Positions 18,440 to 27,559 of a stretch of DNA of 64,000 bases are shown here, one piece after another. The DNA lies in contig NC_014377.1 in the NCBI RefSeq assembly GCF_000144645.1, positions 1,054,001 through 1,118,000 on the forward strand. The letters are read 5' to 3'. The notes below the pieces were generated by a model that saw only the letters and a list, made by a program, of their open reading frames with translations, did no database searches and was not told the DNA's origin. Position numbers and translations under genes: made by a program. Each line of letters starts with the position of its first letter. Position 1 is the stretch's first letter. The DNA is from Thermosediminibacter oceani DSM 16646 (GTDB taxonomy: Bacteria > Bacillota > Thermosediminibacteria > Thermosediminibacterales > Thermosediminibacteraceae).

Positions 18440-18543
18440 AAATATATTTCGAAAATTTTAAGTGATAGAAGGAAAATAGAAGTTTTTGGCGAATACAAAA
18501 GGTGGAAAATGGTAATTGATGTCGAAAAGAGAAGGTGAGCAAA

Positions 18544-18954
18544 TTGGTAGGTCTTTTTGAAACTGCAAACCTGCTCCAGAAAATTATGGATGCTAAGTGG
18601 ATGAGGCATGAGGTGCTGGCAAATAACATAGCCAATGTGGATACCCCCAACTTTAAAAGATCAGATGTGGTTTTCGAAGAACTACTACAAAAATACCTTA
18701 AAGAGAGTAACTCCAGATTGCCCCTTAAGACCACCAGTGAAAAGCACATATCCAATTTAAAGCCCACGTTTGATTTAAAACCTGAAATAGTTATGCAGCA
18801 CGACAGAGTTTTGAGAAATGATGGAAACAATGTGGACATAGACAAGGAAATGGTCGAGCTTGTCGAAAATACATTGTCTTATAATATAATGGCCGAACAG
18901 GTTCAGAGACAGTTTTCGCTGCTTAGATCAGCCATAACGGAAGGGAGGAGGTAA
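18544..18954 (+). CDS. flgB: Flagellar basal-body rod protein FlgB
   Basis: FlgB is part of the proximal rod that crosses the cell wall. It shows the rod-family N-terminal signature MRHEVLANNIANVDTPNFKR and a C-terminal heptad helix (LVENTLSYNIMAEQVQRQFSLLRSAI). The start is either GTG at 18535 or TTG at 18544; GAAGGTGAG at 18531-18539 best serves the TTG, giving 136 residues. It is the first gene of the fla/che operon and lies about 100 bases after the riboswitch terminator. Confidence 0.93.
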   Translation: MVGLFETANLLQKIMDAKWMRHEVLANNIANVDTPNFKRSDVVFEELLQKYLKESNSRLPLKTTSEKHISNLKPTFDLKPEIVMQHDRVLRNDGNNVDIDKEMVELVENTLSYNIMAEQVQRQFSLLRSAITEGRR

Positions 18955-18956
18955 AG

Positions 18957-19400
18957 ATGGAAATTTTCAGGTCTTTGGAAATAAGCGCTTCCGGTTTGAC
19001 CGCTCAGAGGCTTCGCATGGATGTAATATCCAATAATATCGCTAATGTTAATACAACCCGGACTGAAGAAGGTGGTCCTTACAGAAGGCAGAGGGTGATT
19101 TTTCAGGAGAGGAAACGCGGGCTTACTTTTAAGGATGTGATTTCCGGAATGTCGTCTACACAACCAGGGGCGGGAGTCAGGGTCGTAAGTATTGAAAAAG
19201 ACCCGAGCCCCTTCAAACTGGTATACGACCCTTCCCACCCCGATGCAGATCAAATGGGATACGTGCGCATGCCGAACGTTAATATTGTTACCGAAATGGT
19301 GGACATGATTTCGGCTACTAGAAGTTACGAAGCGAATATAACCGCTATAAATTCGGCAAAAGGCATGATAACCAAGGCTCTGGAAATAGGAAGAATCTAA
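18957..19400 (+). CDS. flgC: Flagellar basal-body rod protein FlgC
   Basis: FlgC is a rod subunit stacked on FlgB. The 147 residues include ASGLTAQRLRMDVISNNIANVN near the N-terminus and MVDMISATRSYEANITAINSAKGM at the C-terminus, the helical pair that builds the rod. It begins 2 bases after flgB with GGGAGGAGG as ribosome site. Confidence 0.97.
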   Translation: MEIFRSLEISASGLTAQRLRMDVISNNIANVNTTRTEEGGPYRRQRVIFQERKRGLTFKDVISGMSSTQPGAGVRVVSIEKDPSPFKLVYDPSHPDADQMGYVRMPNVNIVTEMVDMISATRSYEANITAINSAKGMITKALEIGRI

Positions 19401-19415
19401 AGAGGAGGGGCGCCT

Positions 19416-19700
19416 TTGATTATAAGGAGTATTGGTGGAGAGTCAAACAACATTGTCGGGGCGTCAAAAAAACAGGCGGATAACTCCTTTAATGATATAC
19501 TGGCAAAAGCCTTTGAGACAGTAAACGGGTATCAGAAGGGTTACGACGATGCGTTAAAAAAATTGATAGCCGGAGAAGACATAAGCGTCCATGAGGTTAT
19601 GATAGCTGCAGAGAAAGCAAAGCTATCCCTGGAATTGGCGGTGCAGGTAAGAAATAAGGCAATTGAAGCGTACCAGGAGATAATGAGGATGCAGATTTAA
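19416..19700 (+). CDS. fliE: Flagellar hook-basal body complex protein FliE
   Basis: FliE joins the MS ring to the rod. The small 94-residue protein has the typical C-terminal half HEVMIAAEKAKLSLELAVQVRNKAIEAYQEIMRMQI. The start is TTG with AGGAGGGG upstream. Its position between flgC and fliF is standard. Confidence 0.95.
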   Translation: MIIRSIGGESNNIVGASKKQADNSFNDILAKAFETVNGYQKGYDDALKKLIAGEDISVHEVMIAAEKAKLSLELAVQVRNKAIEAYQEIMRMQI

Positions 19701-19720
19701 TAGATGAAGGTGGAAATTGA

Positions 19721-21274
19721 ATGGAATATGTCAACAAATTAAAGCACCAGGTAAGCGAATTTTGGAATAGTAGGAATAAGGTACAGAAAATCAGCTTGAT
19801 ACTCGGGGCTCTATTGGTGATTTTAACAGCAGGGTTGTTGGGATACTTTATAAGTCGGCCGAGCTACTCGCCCCTTTTTACAAATCTCAGTATGCAGGAC
19901 GCCGGAGAAATTGTAAAAAGGTTGGAAGACATGAAAATTCCCTACAAAATAGCAGATGGAGGTAAGACCATCCTTGTTGAGTCAAAGGATGTATATAAGA
20001 CGAGGTTGAACCTGGCCCAGGAAGGTCTTCCGAAAGGCGGTGTCTTGGGATTCAGCGATATTTTCAACAAGACCAAATTAGGTACTACTGATTGGGAAAG
20101 ACAGCTCCAGTATACCCAGGCACTGCAAGGGGAACTCACCAGAACCATAGAGGAAATGGAACAGGTGGAATCCGCAAGGGTACATATTGTACAGCCCCGT
20201 GAAAGCCTTTTTATAGAGCCGAACGCGCAAAAAGAGCCTTCGGCAGCTGTATTTTTAAAGCTCAAACCCGGCGTCGAGATTGCTGAAGAAGAGATCAGGG
20301 GCATTATAAACTTGGTTGCCCATTCCGTTGAAGGCCTAAAACCCGAAAATATAACTATAGTCGACGAGTTTGGGAGGGTTTTATCAAACATCCCCTTGTC
20401 GGAAGAACAAAACACGAAAGAGGAAATCAACTCACAGCTAGTAATACAGAATAACTTCCAAAAGCAGCTTCAGGCAAACGTGCAGTCGCTGCTTGAACAG
20501 ATATTTGGGCCCGGCAATGTAGCCGTCAGGGTCAATGCCCAGTTGAATTTCGATAAGAAAACCGTAGAAAGCAGATTGTTTACACCTGTAAGCTCCGAAA
20601 CCGGAGATGGAATTTTGCGCAGCGTCCAAGAACTAAGAGAACATTTTTCCGGGACAGGCAGCGTTCCAACAGGGAATCCCGGTACAGGTACAAACATACC
20701 TGGTTATCAGCAACCCAATACCAACGGGACATCAAATTATCAGAAAACGGAAGTTATACGTAACTATGAAATGAATGAATCAAAGGAAAATGTTACGGTT
20801 GCCCCCGGAACCGTTAAAAAGCTAACGGTTTCTGTTGTCGTAAACAGGGATTTAAACGATGAAGAAAAAGATAAAATAGCCACTCTGGTCGGAAATGCAA
20901 TAGGTTATGATATACAGCGTGATCAGATAACGGTTGAGGGCATGACCTTTAATAATCAGCTGGCCGACATATTGTCAAAACAGCTGGCTGAAGAAAATCA
21001 GAGAAGAGAAATGCAGAGATTGCTTATAATAATCAGTGCAATAGCCGCCGCAATCCTATTTATAATAGCCCACCGAATTATTGCTATGAAAAGAAGGCGG
21101 ATGGAAGAAGAAAAACTCGCCTACGAACTGGCGGCGGCCCAGCAGGCTGCTTCACAGTTATCCGATGATGTTTCTGCGGATAATCGGGAGGTATTCAGCG
21201 AGATAGAAAAACTTGCTAGGAAAAGGCCGGAAGATGTGGCCAAAATTCTGAGGACCTGGCTTAACGAAGAATAG
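19721..21274 (+). CDS. fliF: Flagellar MS-ring protein FliF
   Basis: FliF forms the membrane-supramembrane ring on which the flagellum is built. The 517 residues have two transmembrane helices (about 25-45 and 432-451) flanking a large extracytoplasmic region with YscJ-like ring motifs (ESARVHIVQPRESLF, AAVFLKLKPG), and a cytoplasmic C-terminal tail that binds FliG. GAAGGTGG precedes the ATG. Confidence 0.97.
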   Translation: MEYVNKLKHQVSEFWNSRNKVQKISLILGALLVILTAGLLGYFISRPSYSPLFTNLSMQDAGEIVKRLEDMKIPYKIADGGKTILVESKDVYKTRLNLAQEGLPKGGVLGFSDIFNKTKLGTTDWERQLQYTQALQGELTRTIEEMEQVESARVHIVQPRESLFIEPNAQKEPSAAVFLKLKPGVEIAEEEIRGIINLVAHSVEGLKPENITIVDEFGRVLSNIPLSEEQNTKEEINSQLVIQNNFQKQLQANVQSLLEQIFGPGNVAVRVNAQLNFDKKTVESRLFTPVSSETGDGILRSVQELREHFSGTGSVPTGNPGTGTNIPGYQQPNTNGTSNYQKTEVIRNYEMNESKENVTVAPGTVKKLTVSVVVNRDLNDEEKDKIATLVGNAIGYDIQRDQITVEGMTFNNQLADILSKQLAEENQRREMQRLLIIISAIAAAILFIIAHRIIAMKRRRMEEEKLAYELAAAQQAASQLSDDVSADNREVFSEIEKLARKRPEDVAKILRTWLNEE

Positions 21275-21285
21275 AGGTGTTTGAA

Positions 21286-22293
21286 ATGCCCGTATCCAAG
21301 CTCACCGGGAGGCAGAAAGCTGCTATACTCATTGTTGCCCTCGGACCCGAGTTGGCATCTAATATATACCGCTATTTGAAAGAAGACGAAATAGAACAGC
21401 TCACAATGGATATTGCCAGTTTGAGAAAAGTAGGAGAAGAAGAGAGAAGGGCGGTTTTTGAAGAATTTCACCATATGCTTCAGGCTAACGATTACATTTC
21501 CCAGGGCGGGATCGAATACGCAAAAGAAATCCTGGAAAAAGCTTTAGGAACCCAGAAAGCATTTGAAATAATAAACAAGTTGACTTCATCGCTGCAGGTA
21601 AGGCCTTTCGATTTCGTAAGAAAAGCCGACCCTGCCCAGCTAGTTAACTTTATTCAGAACGAGAATTCTCAAACTATAGCTCTCATAATGGCGTACCTGC
21701 AGCCGGAAAAGGCTGCAATGCTCCTGTCTTCACTGCCCCCGGAAAAACAGGTGGAGATAGCAAAACGCATAGCAACAATGGAGAGAATATCGCCCGAGGT
21801 AATCATGGAAATAGAGAAAGTACTCGAACGGCAACTGTCGGCAGTTGTTATGGAAGATTACACAAATGTGGGTGGTATTCAGGCTATAGTAAATATATTA
21901 AATGACGTTGACCGTAGTACTGAAAAGAATATAATCGAAGCACTAGAGATGGAGAACCCGGATCTGGCAGAAGAAATAAAAAGAAGAATGTTTGTATTTG
22001 AAGACATCCTCACCCTGGACAATAGGTCAATACAGCGTATACTGAGGGAAGTTGACAGCCATGACCTCGTATTAGCTCTGAAAGGGGCGAGCGATGAGGT
22101 TAAAAATAAAATTTTTGCCAATATGTCGAAACGCCAGGCTGAAATGATAAAAGAAGACATGCAGTACTTAGGTCCCGTCAGGTTGAGAGATGTGGAGGAA
22201 GCCCAGCAGAAAATAGTGAATATCATAAGGAAACTTGAAGATGCCGGCGAGATAATAATATCCCGTGGGGGAGGAGACGAGATAATTGTCTAA
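21286..22293 (+). CDS. fliG: Flagellar motor switch protein FliG
   Basis: FliG is the rotor protein that contacts MotA and sets rotation direction. The 335 residues contain the N-terminal FliF-binding domain (KLTGRQKAAILIVALGPELAS), the middle ARM repeats (EKAAMLLSSLPPEKQ) and the C-terminal charged torque helix (KGASDEVKNKIFANMSKRQAEM). A GTG at 21277 is in frame, but AGAGGTG lies 6 bases before the ATG at 21286, which is chosen. Confidence 0.96.
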   Translation: MPVSKLTGRQKAAILIVALGPELASNIYRYLKEDEIEQLTMDIASLRKVGEEERRAVFEEFHHMLQANDYISQGGIEYAKEILEKALGTQKAFEIINKLTSSLQVRPFDFVRKADPAQLVNFIQNENSQTIALIMAYLQPEKAAMLLSSLPPEKQVEIAKRIATMERISPEVIMEIEKVLERQLSAVVMEDYTNVGGIQAIVNILNDVDRSTEKNIIEALEMENPDLAEEIKRRMFVFEDILTLDNRSIQRILREVDSHDLVLALKGASDEVKNKIFANMSKRQAEMIKEDMQYLGPVRLRDVEEAQQKIVNIIRKLEDAGEIIISRGGGDEIIV

Positions 22294-23053
22294 AGTTTTA
22301 AAGCAGGCGGAGGTTTTAAGGGAAAGCCCTTTCAGAATAAAAGATATTCCTGTAAAGATTTCCAACCTGACGGATATACAAAGAGAAAGAGTCCAGCTGC
22401 CCATAGAACTGTTTTACAAAGACAGAGCCAGTAAACTTTACGATGATGCCACGAAAAAAGCAATGGAAATAATTGAAAATGCCAAAAAGGAAAGCGAGAG
22501 GTTGATAAATGAGGCGAAGGAAAGGGAGGAACAAATCAAACGGGAAGCCTTTGATAAAGGATATAGCGACGGGTTCAGGCAGGGATCCGAAGATGCTAAA
22601 AAGGAATTAACCGGCCTTTTTGAGGAAAGCCTTCGCCAGTTCAACGAGTTGAGGGAAGTACTTTTAGTTCAAAACAGGGAGTATTTAAAAACTCTGGAAA
22701 AAGAGTGCCTGAAGCTCGCAATTCATATAGCGGAAAAAATACTCAAAAAACACGTGGAAGTGGACAATGAGTATATCCTAGGCCTTGTAAGCGCCGCTCT
22801 TGATAAAGTAGGGGAAGAAAAAGATATTGTCGTTAGAATTAGTGAAAAGGATTACATGAAGCTTGAAGAAAAAATGAAGGAGATTCAGCATAAAGCTCGA
22901 TATAAAAAAATCAATTTCATCAAGGATCCTACTTTATCGGAGGGAGATTGCATAATTCAGGGGAGCTGTTTTGAGCTGGATGCAGGTTTGCGCACCCAGC
23001 TGGATAACCTTCAAACTGCATTAAAGGAAATGGAAGTACTGGAGGATGATTAG
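22286..23053 (+). CDS. fliH: Flagellar assembly protein FliH
   Basis: FliH binds and restrains the export ATPase FliI. The 255 residues show a charged coiled coil (about 50-125: KKAMEIIENAKKESERLINEA) and the C-terminal FliH/VATPase-E-like domain (VRISEKDYMKLEEKM). The start is TTG, overlapping the end of fliG by 8 bases, with GGGGGAGGAGA upstream. The overlap implies coupled translation. Confidence 0.88.
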   Translation: MSKVLKQAEVLRESPFRIKDIPVKISNLTDIQRERVQLPIELFYKDRASKLYDDATKKAMEIIENAKKESERLINEAKEREEQIKREAFDKGYSDGFRQGSEDAKKELTGLFEESLRQFNELREVLLVQNREYLKTLEKECLKLAIHIAEKILKKHVEVDNEYILGLVSAALDKVGEEKDIVVRISEKDYMKLEEKMKEIQHKARYKKINFIKDPTLSEGDCIIQGSCFELDAGLRTQLDNLQTALKEMEVLEDD

Positions 23054-24365
23054 TGAATTTTTTAATTACTACAAAACCCTTATAGACGGTATCGATACAT
23101 TAAAGCCCAGGGGTAAAATATCAAAAATCGTAGGTCTTACGATAGAATCAAAGGGGCCACCGGCGGAGATAGGGGAGATTTGCCGAATAAAAGCTTCCAG
23201 AGAGCCTAAAAAGTTGCTGGCTGAAGTTGTGGGTTTCCGAGATGATACGTTAATCCTGATGCCCCTCGGCGATATGGAAGGCATTGGGCCCGGCGACGAA
23301 GTTGAAGCTACGGGTAAGAAGCTCACGGTACCCGTTGGAGAGCAACTGCTGGGCAGGATACTGGATGGTCTTGGAACTCCGATCGACGGCAAAGGCCCCG
23401 TAAAAAGCCACATTCATTATCCCCTGTTCAATTCCCCGCCAAATCCTGTAGAACGCGCACCGATAACCAGCCCCTTGCCCTTGGGAATAAAGGTAATAGA
23501 TACGCTTCTTACTTGCGGGCGGGGCCAGAGGGTGGGAATTTTTGCAGGTAGCGGTGTGGGGAAAAGCACCCTGCTTGGAATGATTGCCAGAAATACAAAA
23601 GCGGATGTAAACGTAATAGCCCTCATAGGAGAAAGGGGAAGGGAACTCAATAGCTTTCTTATGAAGGACCTGGGAGAAGAAGGTTTAAAAAGGTCTGTGG
23701 TAGTGGTGGCTACATCGGATAAATCACCGCTGATAAGGACAAAGGCGGCATTTACTGCCACCGCTATCGCCGAGTACTTCAGAGATCAGGGGCTTGACGT
23801 AATGCTGATGATGGATTCGGTTACCAGGTTTGCCATGGCGCAGCGGGAAGTTGGACTGGCGGCAGGGGAACCGCCGGTAACCAAGGGATATACGCCTTCG
23901 GTTTTCGCAATACTGCCGAAACTGCTGGAGAGGGCGGGGACATCCAGCGCCGGCTCTATTACGGGGATTTATACGGTCCTCGTAGAGGGCGATGACTTGA
24001 ACGAACCTATATCGGATACCGTAAGGGGTATACTTGATGGGCACATAGTTCTTTCGAGGACTCTTGCAAACAGGAACCACTACCCGGCCATTGACGTGCT
24101 GGCCAGTATAAGCCGTCTAATGAACGATGTTATATCCGATGAACATAGGAAGTTGGCCGCAAAGGTAAAAAGCTTGATTTCAATTTATAACGAGGCAGAA
24201 GACCTTATAAACATCGGTGCTTATGTGAGGGGGAGTAACCCGAAAATAGATGAGGCATTAAAATATATAGATGATATCAGGAACTTTCTGGTTCAGGAAG
24301 TAGATGAAAAAGTCGATTACGAAGAGGCCCTAGCGAATCTAAAGAGCATCTTTGAAAAGGAGTAA
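23046..24365 (+). CDS. fliI: Flagellar export ATPase FliI
   Basis: FliI powers the flagellar type III export apparatus. The 439 residues resemble F1-beta: N-terminal barrel (about 1-95), Walker A GSGVGKST at 168-175, GERGREL, and Walker B VMLMMDSVTRFA, followed by the family's TKGYTPSVFAILPKLLERAG. It overlaps fliH by 8 bases. Confidence 0.97.
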   Translation: MISEFFNYYKTLIDGIDTLKPRGKISKIVGLTIESKGPPAEIGEICRIKASREPKKLLAEVVGFRDDTLILMPLGDMEGIGPGDEVEATGKKLTVPVGEQLLGRILDGLGTPIDGKGPVKSHIHYPLFNSPPNPVERAPITSPLPLGIKVIDTLLTCGRGQRVGIFAGSGVGKSTLLGMIARNTKADVNVIALIGERGRELNSFLMKDLGEEGLKRSVVVVATSDKSPLIRTKAAFTATAIAEYFRDQGLDVMLMMDSVTRFAMAQREVGLAAGEPPVTKGYTPSVFAILPKLLERAGTSSAGSITGIYTVLVEGDDLNEPISDTVRGILDGHIVLSRTLANRNHYPAIDVLASISRLMNDVISDEHRKLAAKVKSLISIYNEAEDLINIGAYVRGSNPKIDEALKYIDDIRNFLVQEVDEKVDYEEALANLKSIFEKE

Positions 24366-24374
24366 TTGCATCCA

Positions 24375-24833
24375 ATGAAGCGGTTTAAATTCAATCTGAA
24401 CACCCCCCTCAGGGTGAAACAGAAAATCGAACAGATAAAGAAACAGCAGTTGATGCAAGCCATAATAACGCTGGAAAGGGAAAAGTATGAGCTGAAGATT
24501 TTGGAAGAGAGCAAAGCTGCCGTAAAGGTCAATTTAGAGCAAAAAATGCGGGAGTCACTAAAGGCAGCAGAACTTCCCTTTTTCGAAGCATGCATTAATA
24601 CCCTTGATTTAAAGGTAAAAAAACAAAAGTACAAAGTTGCCGGCGCTCATGAACGATATAATAAAGCGGTTGATGATTTTATAAGTTCAAAGCAGGAAAG
24701 GGAGATTCTGGAGAAATTGAAAGATAAAAGATTCGGCGCTTATCTTATAGAATCTAACAGAGAAGAACAGAAGATTCTTGATGATATTGCCTCACTCGCT
24801 TATTTCAGGCGGGGAGGAGGATTTAAACTGTGA
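24375..24833 (+). CDS. fliJ: Flagellar export protein FliJ
   Basis: FliJ is the coiled-coil stalk of the export ATPase. The product is almost wholly helical and highly charged (KQKIEQIKKQQLMQAIITLE, then KQEREILEKLKDKRFGAYL), as usual for this poorly conserved family. The start could be TTG at 24366 or ATG at 24375; AAAGGAG (24356-24362) falls between ideal spacings for both, and the ATG matches the family start MKRFKF. Identity rests partly on its place after fliI. Confidence 0.82.
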   Translation: MKRFKFNLNTPLRVKQKIEQIKKQQLMQAIITLEREKYELKILEESKAAVKVNLEQKMRESLKAAELPFFEACINTLDLKVKKQKYKVAGAHERYNKAVDDFISSKQEREILEKLKDKRFGAYLIESNREEQKILDDIASLAYFRRGGGFKL

Positions 24834-25393
24834 ACATGGCTGAAAAAAAATATACCTTGATAGGTGTTGCAGTTGTCCTTATCGCAACTCTGATAGCCGG
24901 AGTTATCTTCTATCTATGGTTTTTTAAAGCGGGAAAGGCAGGACCGGCGTTTAGCAATGCTATCTCGAAAATTCCATTTATAGGAGCAAGATTTTCAACT
25001 CGGACCGCTGAAGAAAAAAATGTTTTGGAGGAGATCGAAAAAGAAAGAAGCATGATACAGGCTGAGTGGGACAAGATCAACACGCAGCTCGAGGAAATAA
25101 GTAAAAAACAGGAAGAGCTGAAAAATAAGGAAATAGAGCTAAAGACAAAAGAAGAGGAACTTAACCTGGCAAAAGCAAAGATGGAAAAAAGCGAGCAGAA
25201 TATGAAAAATATCGCCCAGTACTACGAATTAATGGAGGCCGGCAAAGCCGCAACAATATTCGAATCCATGGAAGACGAAATTGTAATACAGATTTTTAGT
25301 AATATGAACAAGGAATCCGTTGCTGAAATACTGGCCAATATGGACCCCAAGCGAGCGGCGGCAATTACCAAGAAACTATCGGGCCTCCAGTAA
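24830..25393 (+). CDS. MotE-family membrane protein (YlxF-like)
   Basis: The protein has one transmembrane helix (about 12-32), a long charged coiled coil (about 60-125: IEKERSMIQAEWDKINTQLE) and a C-terminal MgtE_N-like helical domain (YYELMEAGKAATIFESM...ILANMDPKRAAAITKKLS). This matches the magnesium-transporter-like flagellar protein found between fliJ and fliK in Firmicutes (YlxF in B. subtilis). Relatives act as chaperones or structural helpers for the motor; the exact role is uncertain. The start is GTG with GGGGAGGAGG 9 bases upstream, overlapping fliJ by 4 bases. Confidence 0.75.
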   Translation: MNMAEKKYTLIGVAVVLIATLIAGVIFYLWFFKAGKAGPAFSNAISKIPFIGARFSTRTAEEKNVLEEIEKERSMIQAEWDKINTQLEEISKKQEELKNKEIELKTKEEELNLAKAKMEKSEQNMKNIAQYYELMEAGKAATIFESMEDEIVIQIFSNMNKESVAEILANMDPKRAAAITKKLSGLQ

Positions 25394-25427
25394 TATAAAA
25401 AACAAAAAGAGAAAGGAGGTGAAGAAC

Positions 25428-26651
25428 GTGTTTGCCGAATCGGCTGCCTTTTTCCCCGTCCTGGCAAGTCAAATGAAGGTCGATTTTAGACAAAGTAATA
25501 TCGACGAAGATCGGTGCGATTTTAAAAACCTGCTGGAACTTTTACAACAGGACTCCGGCGAAAAAAATTTAAGTGCCGATGTTTTAAGTGCTCTGCTCCA
25601 ACTTATTAGCTTTTTATACCAGAATTTAAGAACAACGGGGGAAATCGCATTTAACACCGAAAGCGCTGAGCGTATTGTGCCTGTGATTTTTGCCGAAGCA
25701 AACCGGTTCAATAAGGATATACTCCCGCTATTGAAAAATATAGTAATACAACTTGAAAAGAGCGGCAAGATAGATAACCTTAAAATTCTGCAGCTTTACA
25801 GAAGACTCTGTGATTCAATGCCGCAGCTAAAATCATTAGATTTGCAGGACTTTAAAGACCGTTTGGAACAATTTCTCCAAAAAAGTTTCACACCTGAAAA
25901 ATTCCAGGTAGTCACCAGAGAAAGAAGCGTCGAGGTTCAAAGTAATGGCAAATCGGAACTCTGCAATGCAACAAGCAGCGAAGGAGTATTAAATTTAAAT
26001 AGAAATATTCTAGCAGAAACTACAGCCGGCAGTTACGAATCATTACCTGACGGCCATAGGGTCAAAGCTTTAGAAGACAAAACTGAAATTTTAAATGTCA
26101 GCGTTCAGCACGCTGCGATAAGCATGAGTGCAGATGATAAAGCCTTCACCACCGAAAGGGTAGGAAACGGAAAAATCGCTGAACAAAAGCCGGAGCAATT
26201 TTTCAGAACTGAAATATTCGATAAAGTGGTTGAGAAGGTCCAAATGGCTTTAAAAGGCCAGGTCAGAGAGATGAGTATCAAGCTCAAACCTGAATTCCTG
26301 GGCGATATATTCATAAAGATCGTTGATGACAAAGGGAAATTGACAGCAGAGCTTTTTGTAAAGAATGCTTATTTCAGAGAAACTCTGCAGGCAAATGCTC
26401 ATGAAATTAAAAATCAAATTCAACAGCAGGGTTATGCGATTACCGAAATTAATGTCTATGAATTTTCATCTCAATTCGATATGAGTCAAAAGGGACAGAA
26501 ATTTGAAAATGGTCAATGGCATAACACTTACAAAAAAGCGGGAAACGGGAACATAGGGGGAACAGGGTTTGGAAGAGATGAAGGTATAGACGCGTCGGGA
26601 ACCGCATATTACGAAGTCCTCGGACCAAGTACGATAAATTATGTGGTATGA
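25428..26651 (+). CDS. fliK: Flagellar hook-length control protein FliK
   Basis: FliK measures hook length and switches the export gate via FlhB. The start is GTG at 25428, 6 bases after AAAGGAGGTG; the open frame continues upstream without a ribosome site. The 407 residues have a weakly conserved N-terminal region and a clear C-terminal Flg_hook domain (GQVREMSIKLKPEFLGDIFIKI...AELFVKNAYFRETLQANAHEIKNQIQQQG, about residues 290-365). Position between the MotE-like gene and flgD is standard. Confidence 0.88.
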   Translation: MFAESAAFFPVLASQMKVDFRQSNIDEDRCDFKNLLELLQQDSGEKNLSADVLSALLQLISFLYQNLRTTGEIAFNTESAERIVPVIFAEANRFNKDILPLLKNIVIQLEKSGKIDNLKILQLYRRLCDSMPQLKSLDLQDFKDRLEQFLQKSFTPEKFQVVTRERSVEVQSNGKSELCNATSSEGVLNLNRNILAETTAGSYESLPDGHRVKALEDKTEILNVSVQHAAISMSADDKAFTTERVGNGKIAEQKPEQFFRTEIFDKVVEKVQMALKGQVREMSIKLKPEFLGDIFIKIVDDKGKLTAELFVKNAYFRETLQANAHEIKNQIQQQGYAITEINVYEFSSQFDMSQKGQKFENGQWHNTYKKAGNGNIGGTGFGRDEGIDASGTAYYEVLGPSTINYVV

Positions 26652-26666
26652 AGGGAGGTTCAAAAC

Positions 26667-27056
26667 GTGGACAAGGTTAATTTTACAGCAGCGTCGCAGA
26701 CATATAGCGGCGATGACAATCCAGCAGTTGGCAGAGCTCAACTCGGAAAAGATGACTTTTTGAAGCTGCTGATAACCCAGCTGAAATATCAGAATCCCCT
26801 CGAACCTCTTGACAGCAAGGAATACATAGCGCAGCTTGCCACTTTCTCATCCCTGGAACAGCTGCAGAATTTGAATTCCCAAATATCAGCGATGTCTGCG
26901 GTTAGTTTCATAGGAAAGACCGGTAAAGCCCGTATTGAAGAAGAGTATGTCTCAGGAATCATAAAGGGTGTGACCTTCGACAAAGGCAATTTAAATTTGA
27001 TCATCGGGGATGAAGAAAAGCTGGTCCCTCTGCAGGATGTCTATGAAATAAGGTAA
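26667..27056 (+). CDS. flgD: Flagellar hook capping protein FlgD (short form)
   Basis: FlgD caps the growing hook. The 129 residues contain the signature [20 protein letters not shown] followed by [22 protein letters not shown], and a short beta tail. Gram-negative FlgD is ~230 residues with an extra Ig/tudor domain that is absent here; short forms are common in Firmicutes. The start is GTG with GGGAGG upstream. Confidence 0.92.
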   Translation: MDKVNFTAASQTYSGDDNPAVGRAQLGKDDFLKLLITQLKYQNPLEPLDSKEYIAQLATFSSLEQLQNLNSQISAMSAVSFIGKTGKARIEEEYVSGIIKGVTFDKGNLNLIIGDEEKLVPLQDVYEIR

Positions 27057-27080
27057 AGACGGAATCGGGATGGTGGTTAT

Positions 27081-27470
27081 GTGGACGAATATATAAAAAT
27101 TTCCCCTGATATTCTGTACTCCAACAGGATTGAACCCACGGGGCAAAGCGTAAGAAAAGAGGAAATTTCGCGCGATCCGAGCAGTTTCCAAAAAATTTTA
27201 GAGGAAAAGCTGGACAATCAGCTAAAGATTTCCAAGCACGCGCAGCTGCGCATGAGTTCAAGAAATATAAATTTGACTCCTGAGCAAGTCAAAAAACTCA
27301 ACATCGCCGTGGAAAAAGCTGAGAAAAAGGGTGTCAGAGAATCGCTTATACTTATGAACGACATAGCCTTTATTGTCAGTGTAAAAAACAAGACTATCAT
27401 AACAGCGGTTGATGGGCCCAACCTCAAAGAGAATGTCTTTACAAATATCGATGGTGCCGTAATAATGTGA
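27081..27470 (+). CDS. Conserved flagellar operon protein (TIGR02530-like)
   Basis: The 129-residue protein has the conserved core KISKHAQLRMSSRNINLTPEQ followed by VSVKNKTIITAVDG, the pattern of the small flagellar operon family that lies between flgD and flgE in many Firmicutes. It has no signal peptide or membrane segment. Its role is unknown; hook assembly is suggested only by position. The start is GTG. Confidence 0.75.
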   Translation: MDEYIKISPDILYSNRIEPTGQSVRKEEISRDPSSFQKILEEKLDNQLKISKHAQLRMSSRNINLTPEQVKKLNIAVEKAEKKGVRESLILMNDIAFIVSVKNKTIITAVDGPNLKENVFTNIDGAVIM

Positions 27471-27559
27471 GCCGGACCAAAAGGAGGCTCAGGGCTCCGG
27501 AACGACAGAAGGAGTCCAGGCACCCCGAAATCATCAATTTAAACGGGGAGGTATAAATT

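Noticed and set aside
25320-25427. Extended FliK start
   Set aside because: It overlaps the MotE-like gene, lacks a ribosome site, and the GTG at 25428 has a near-perfect one.
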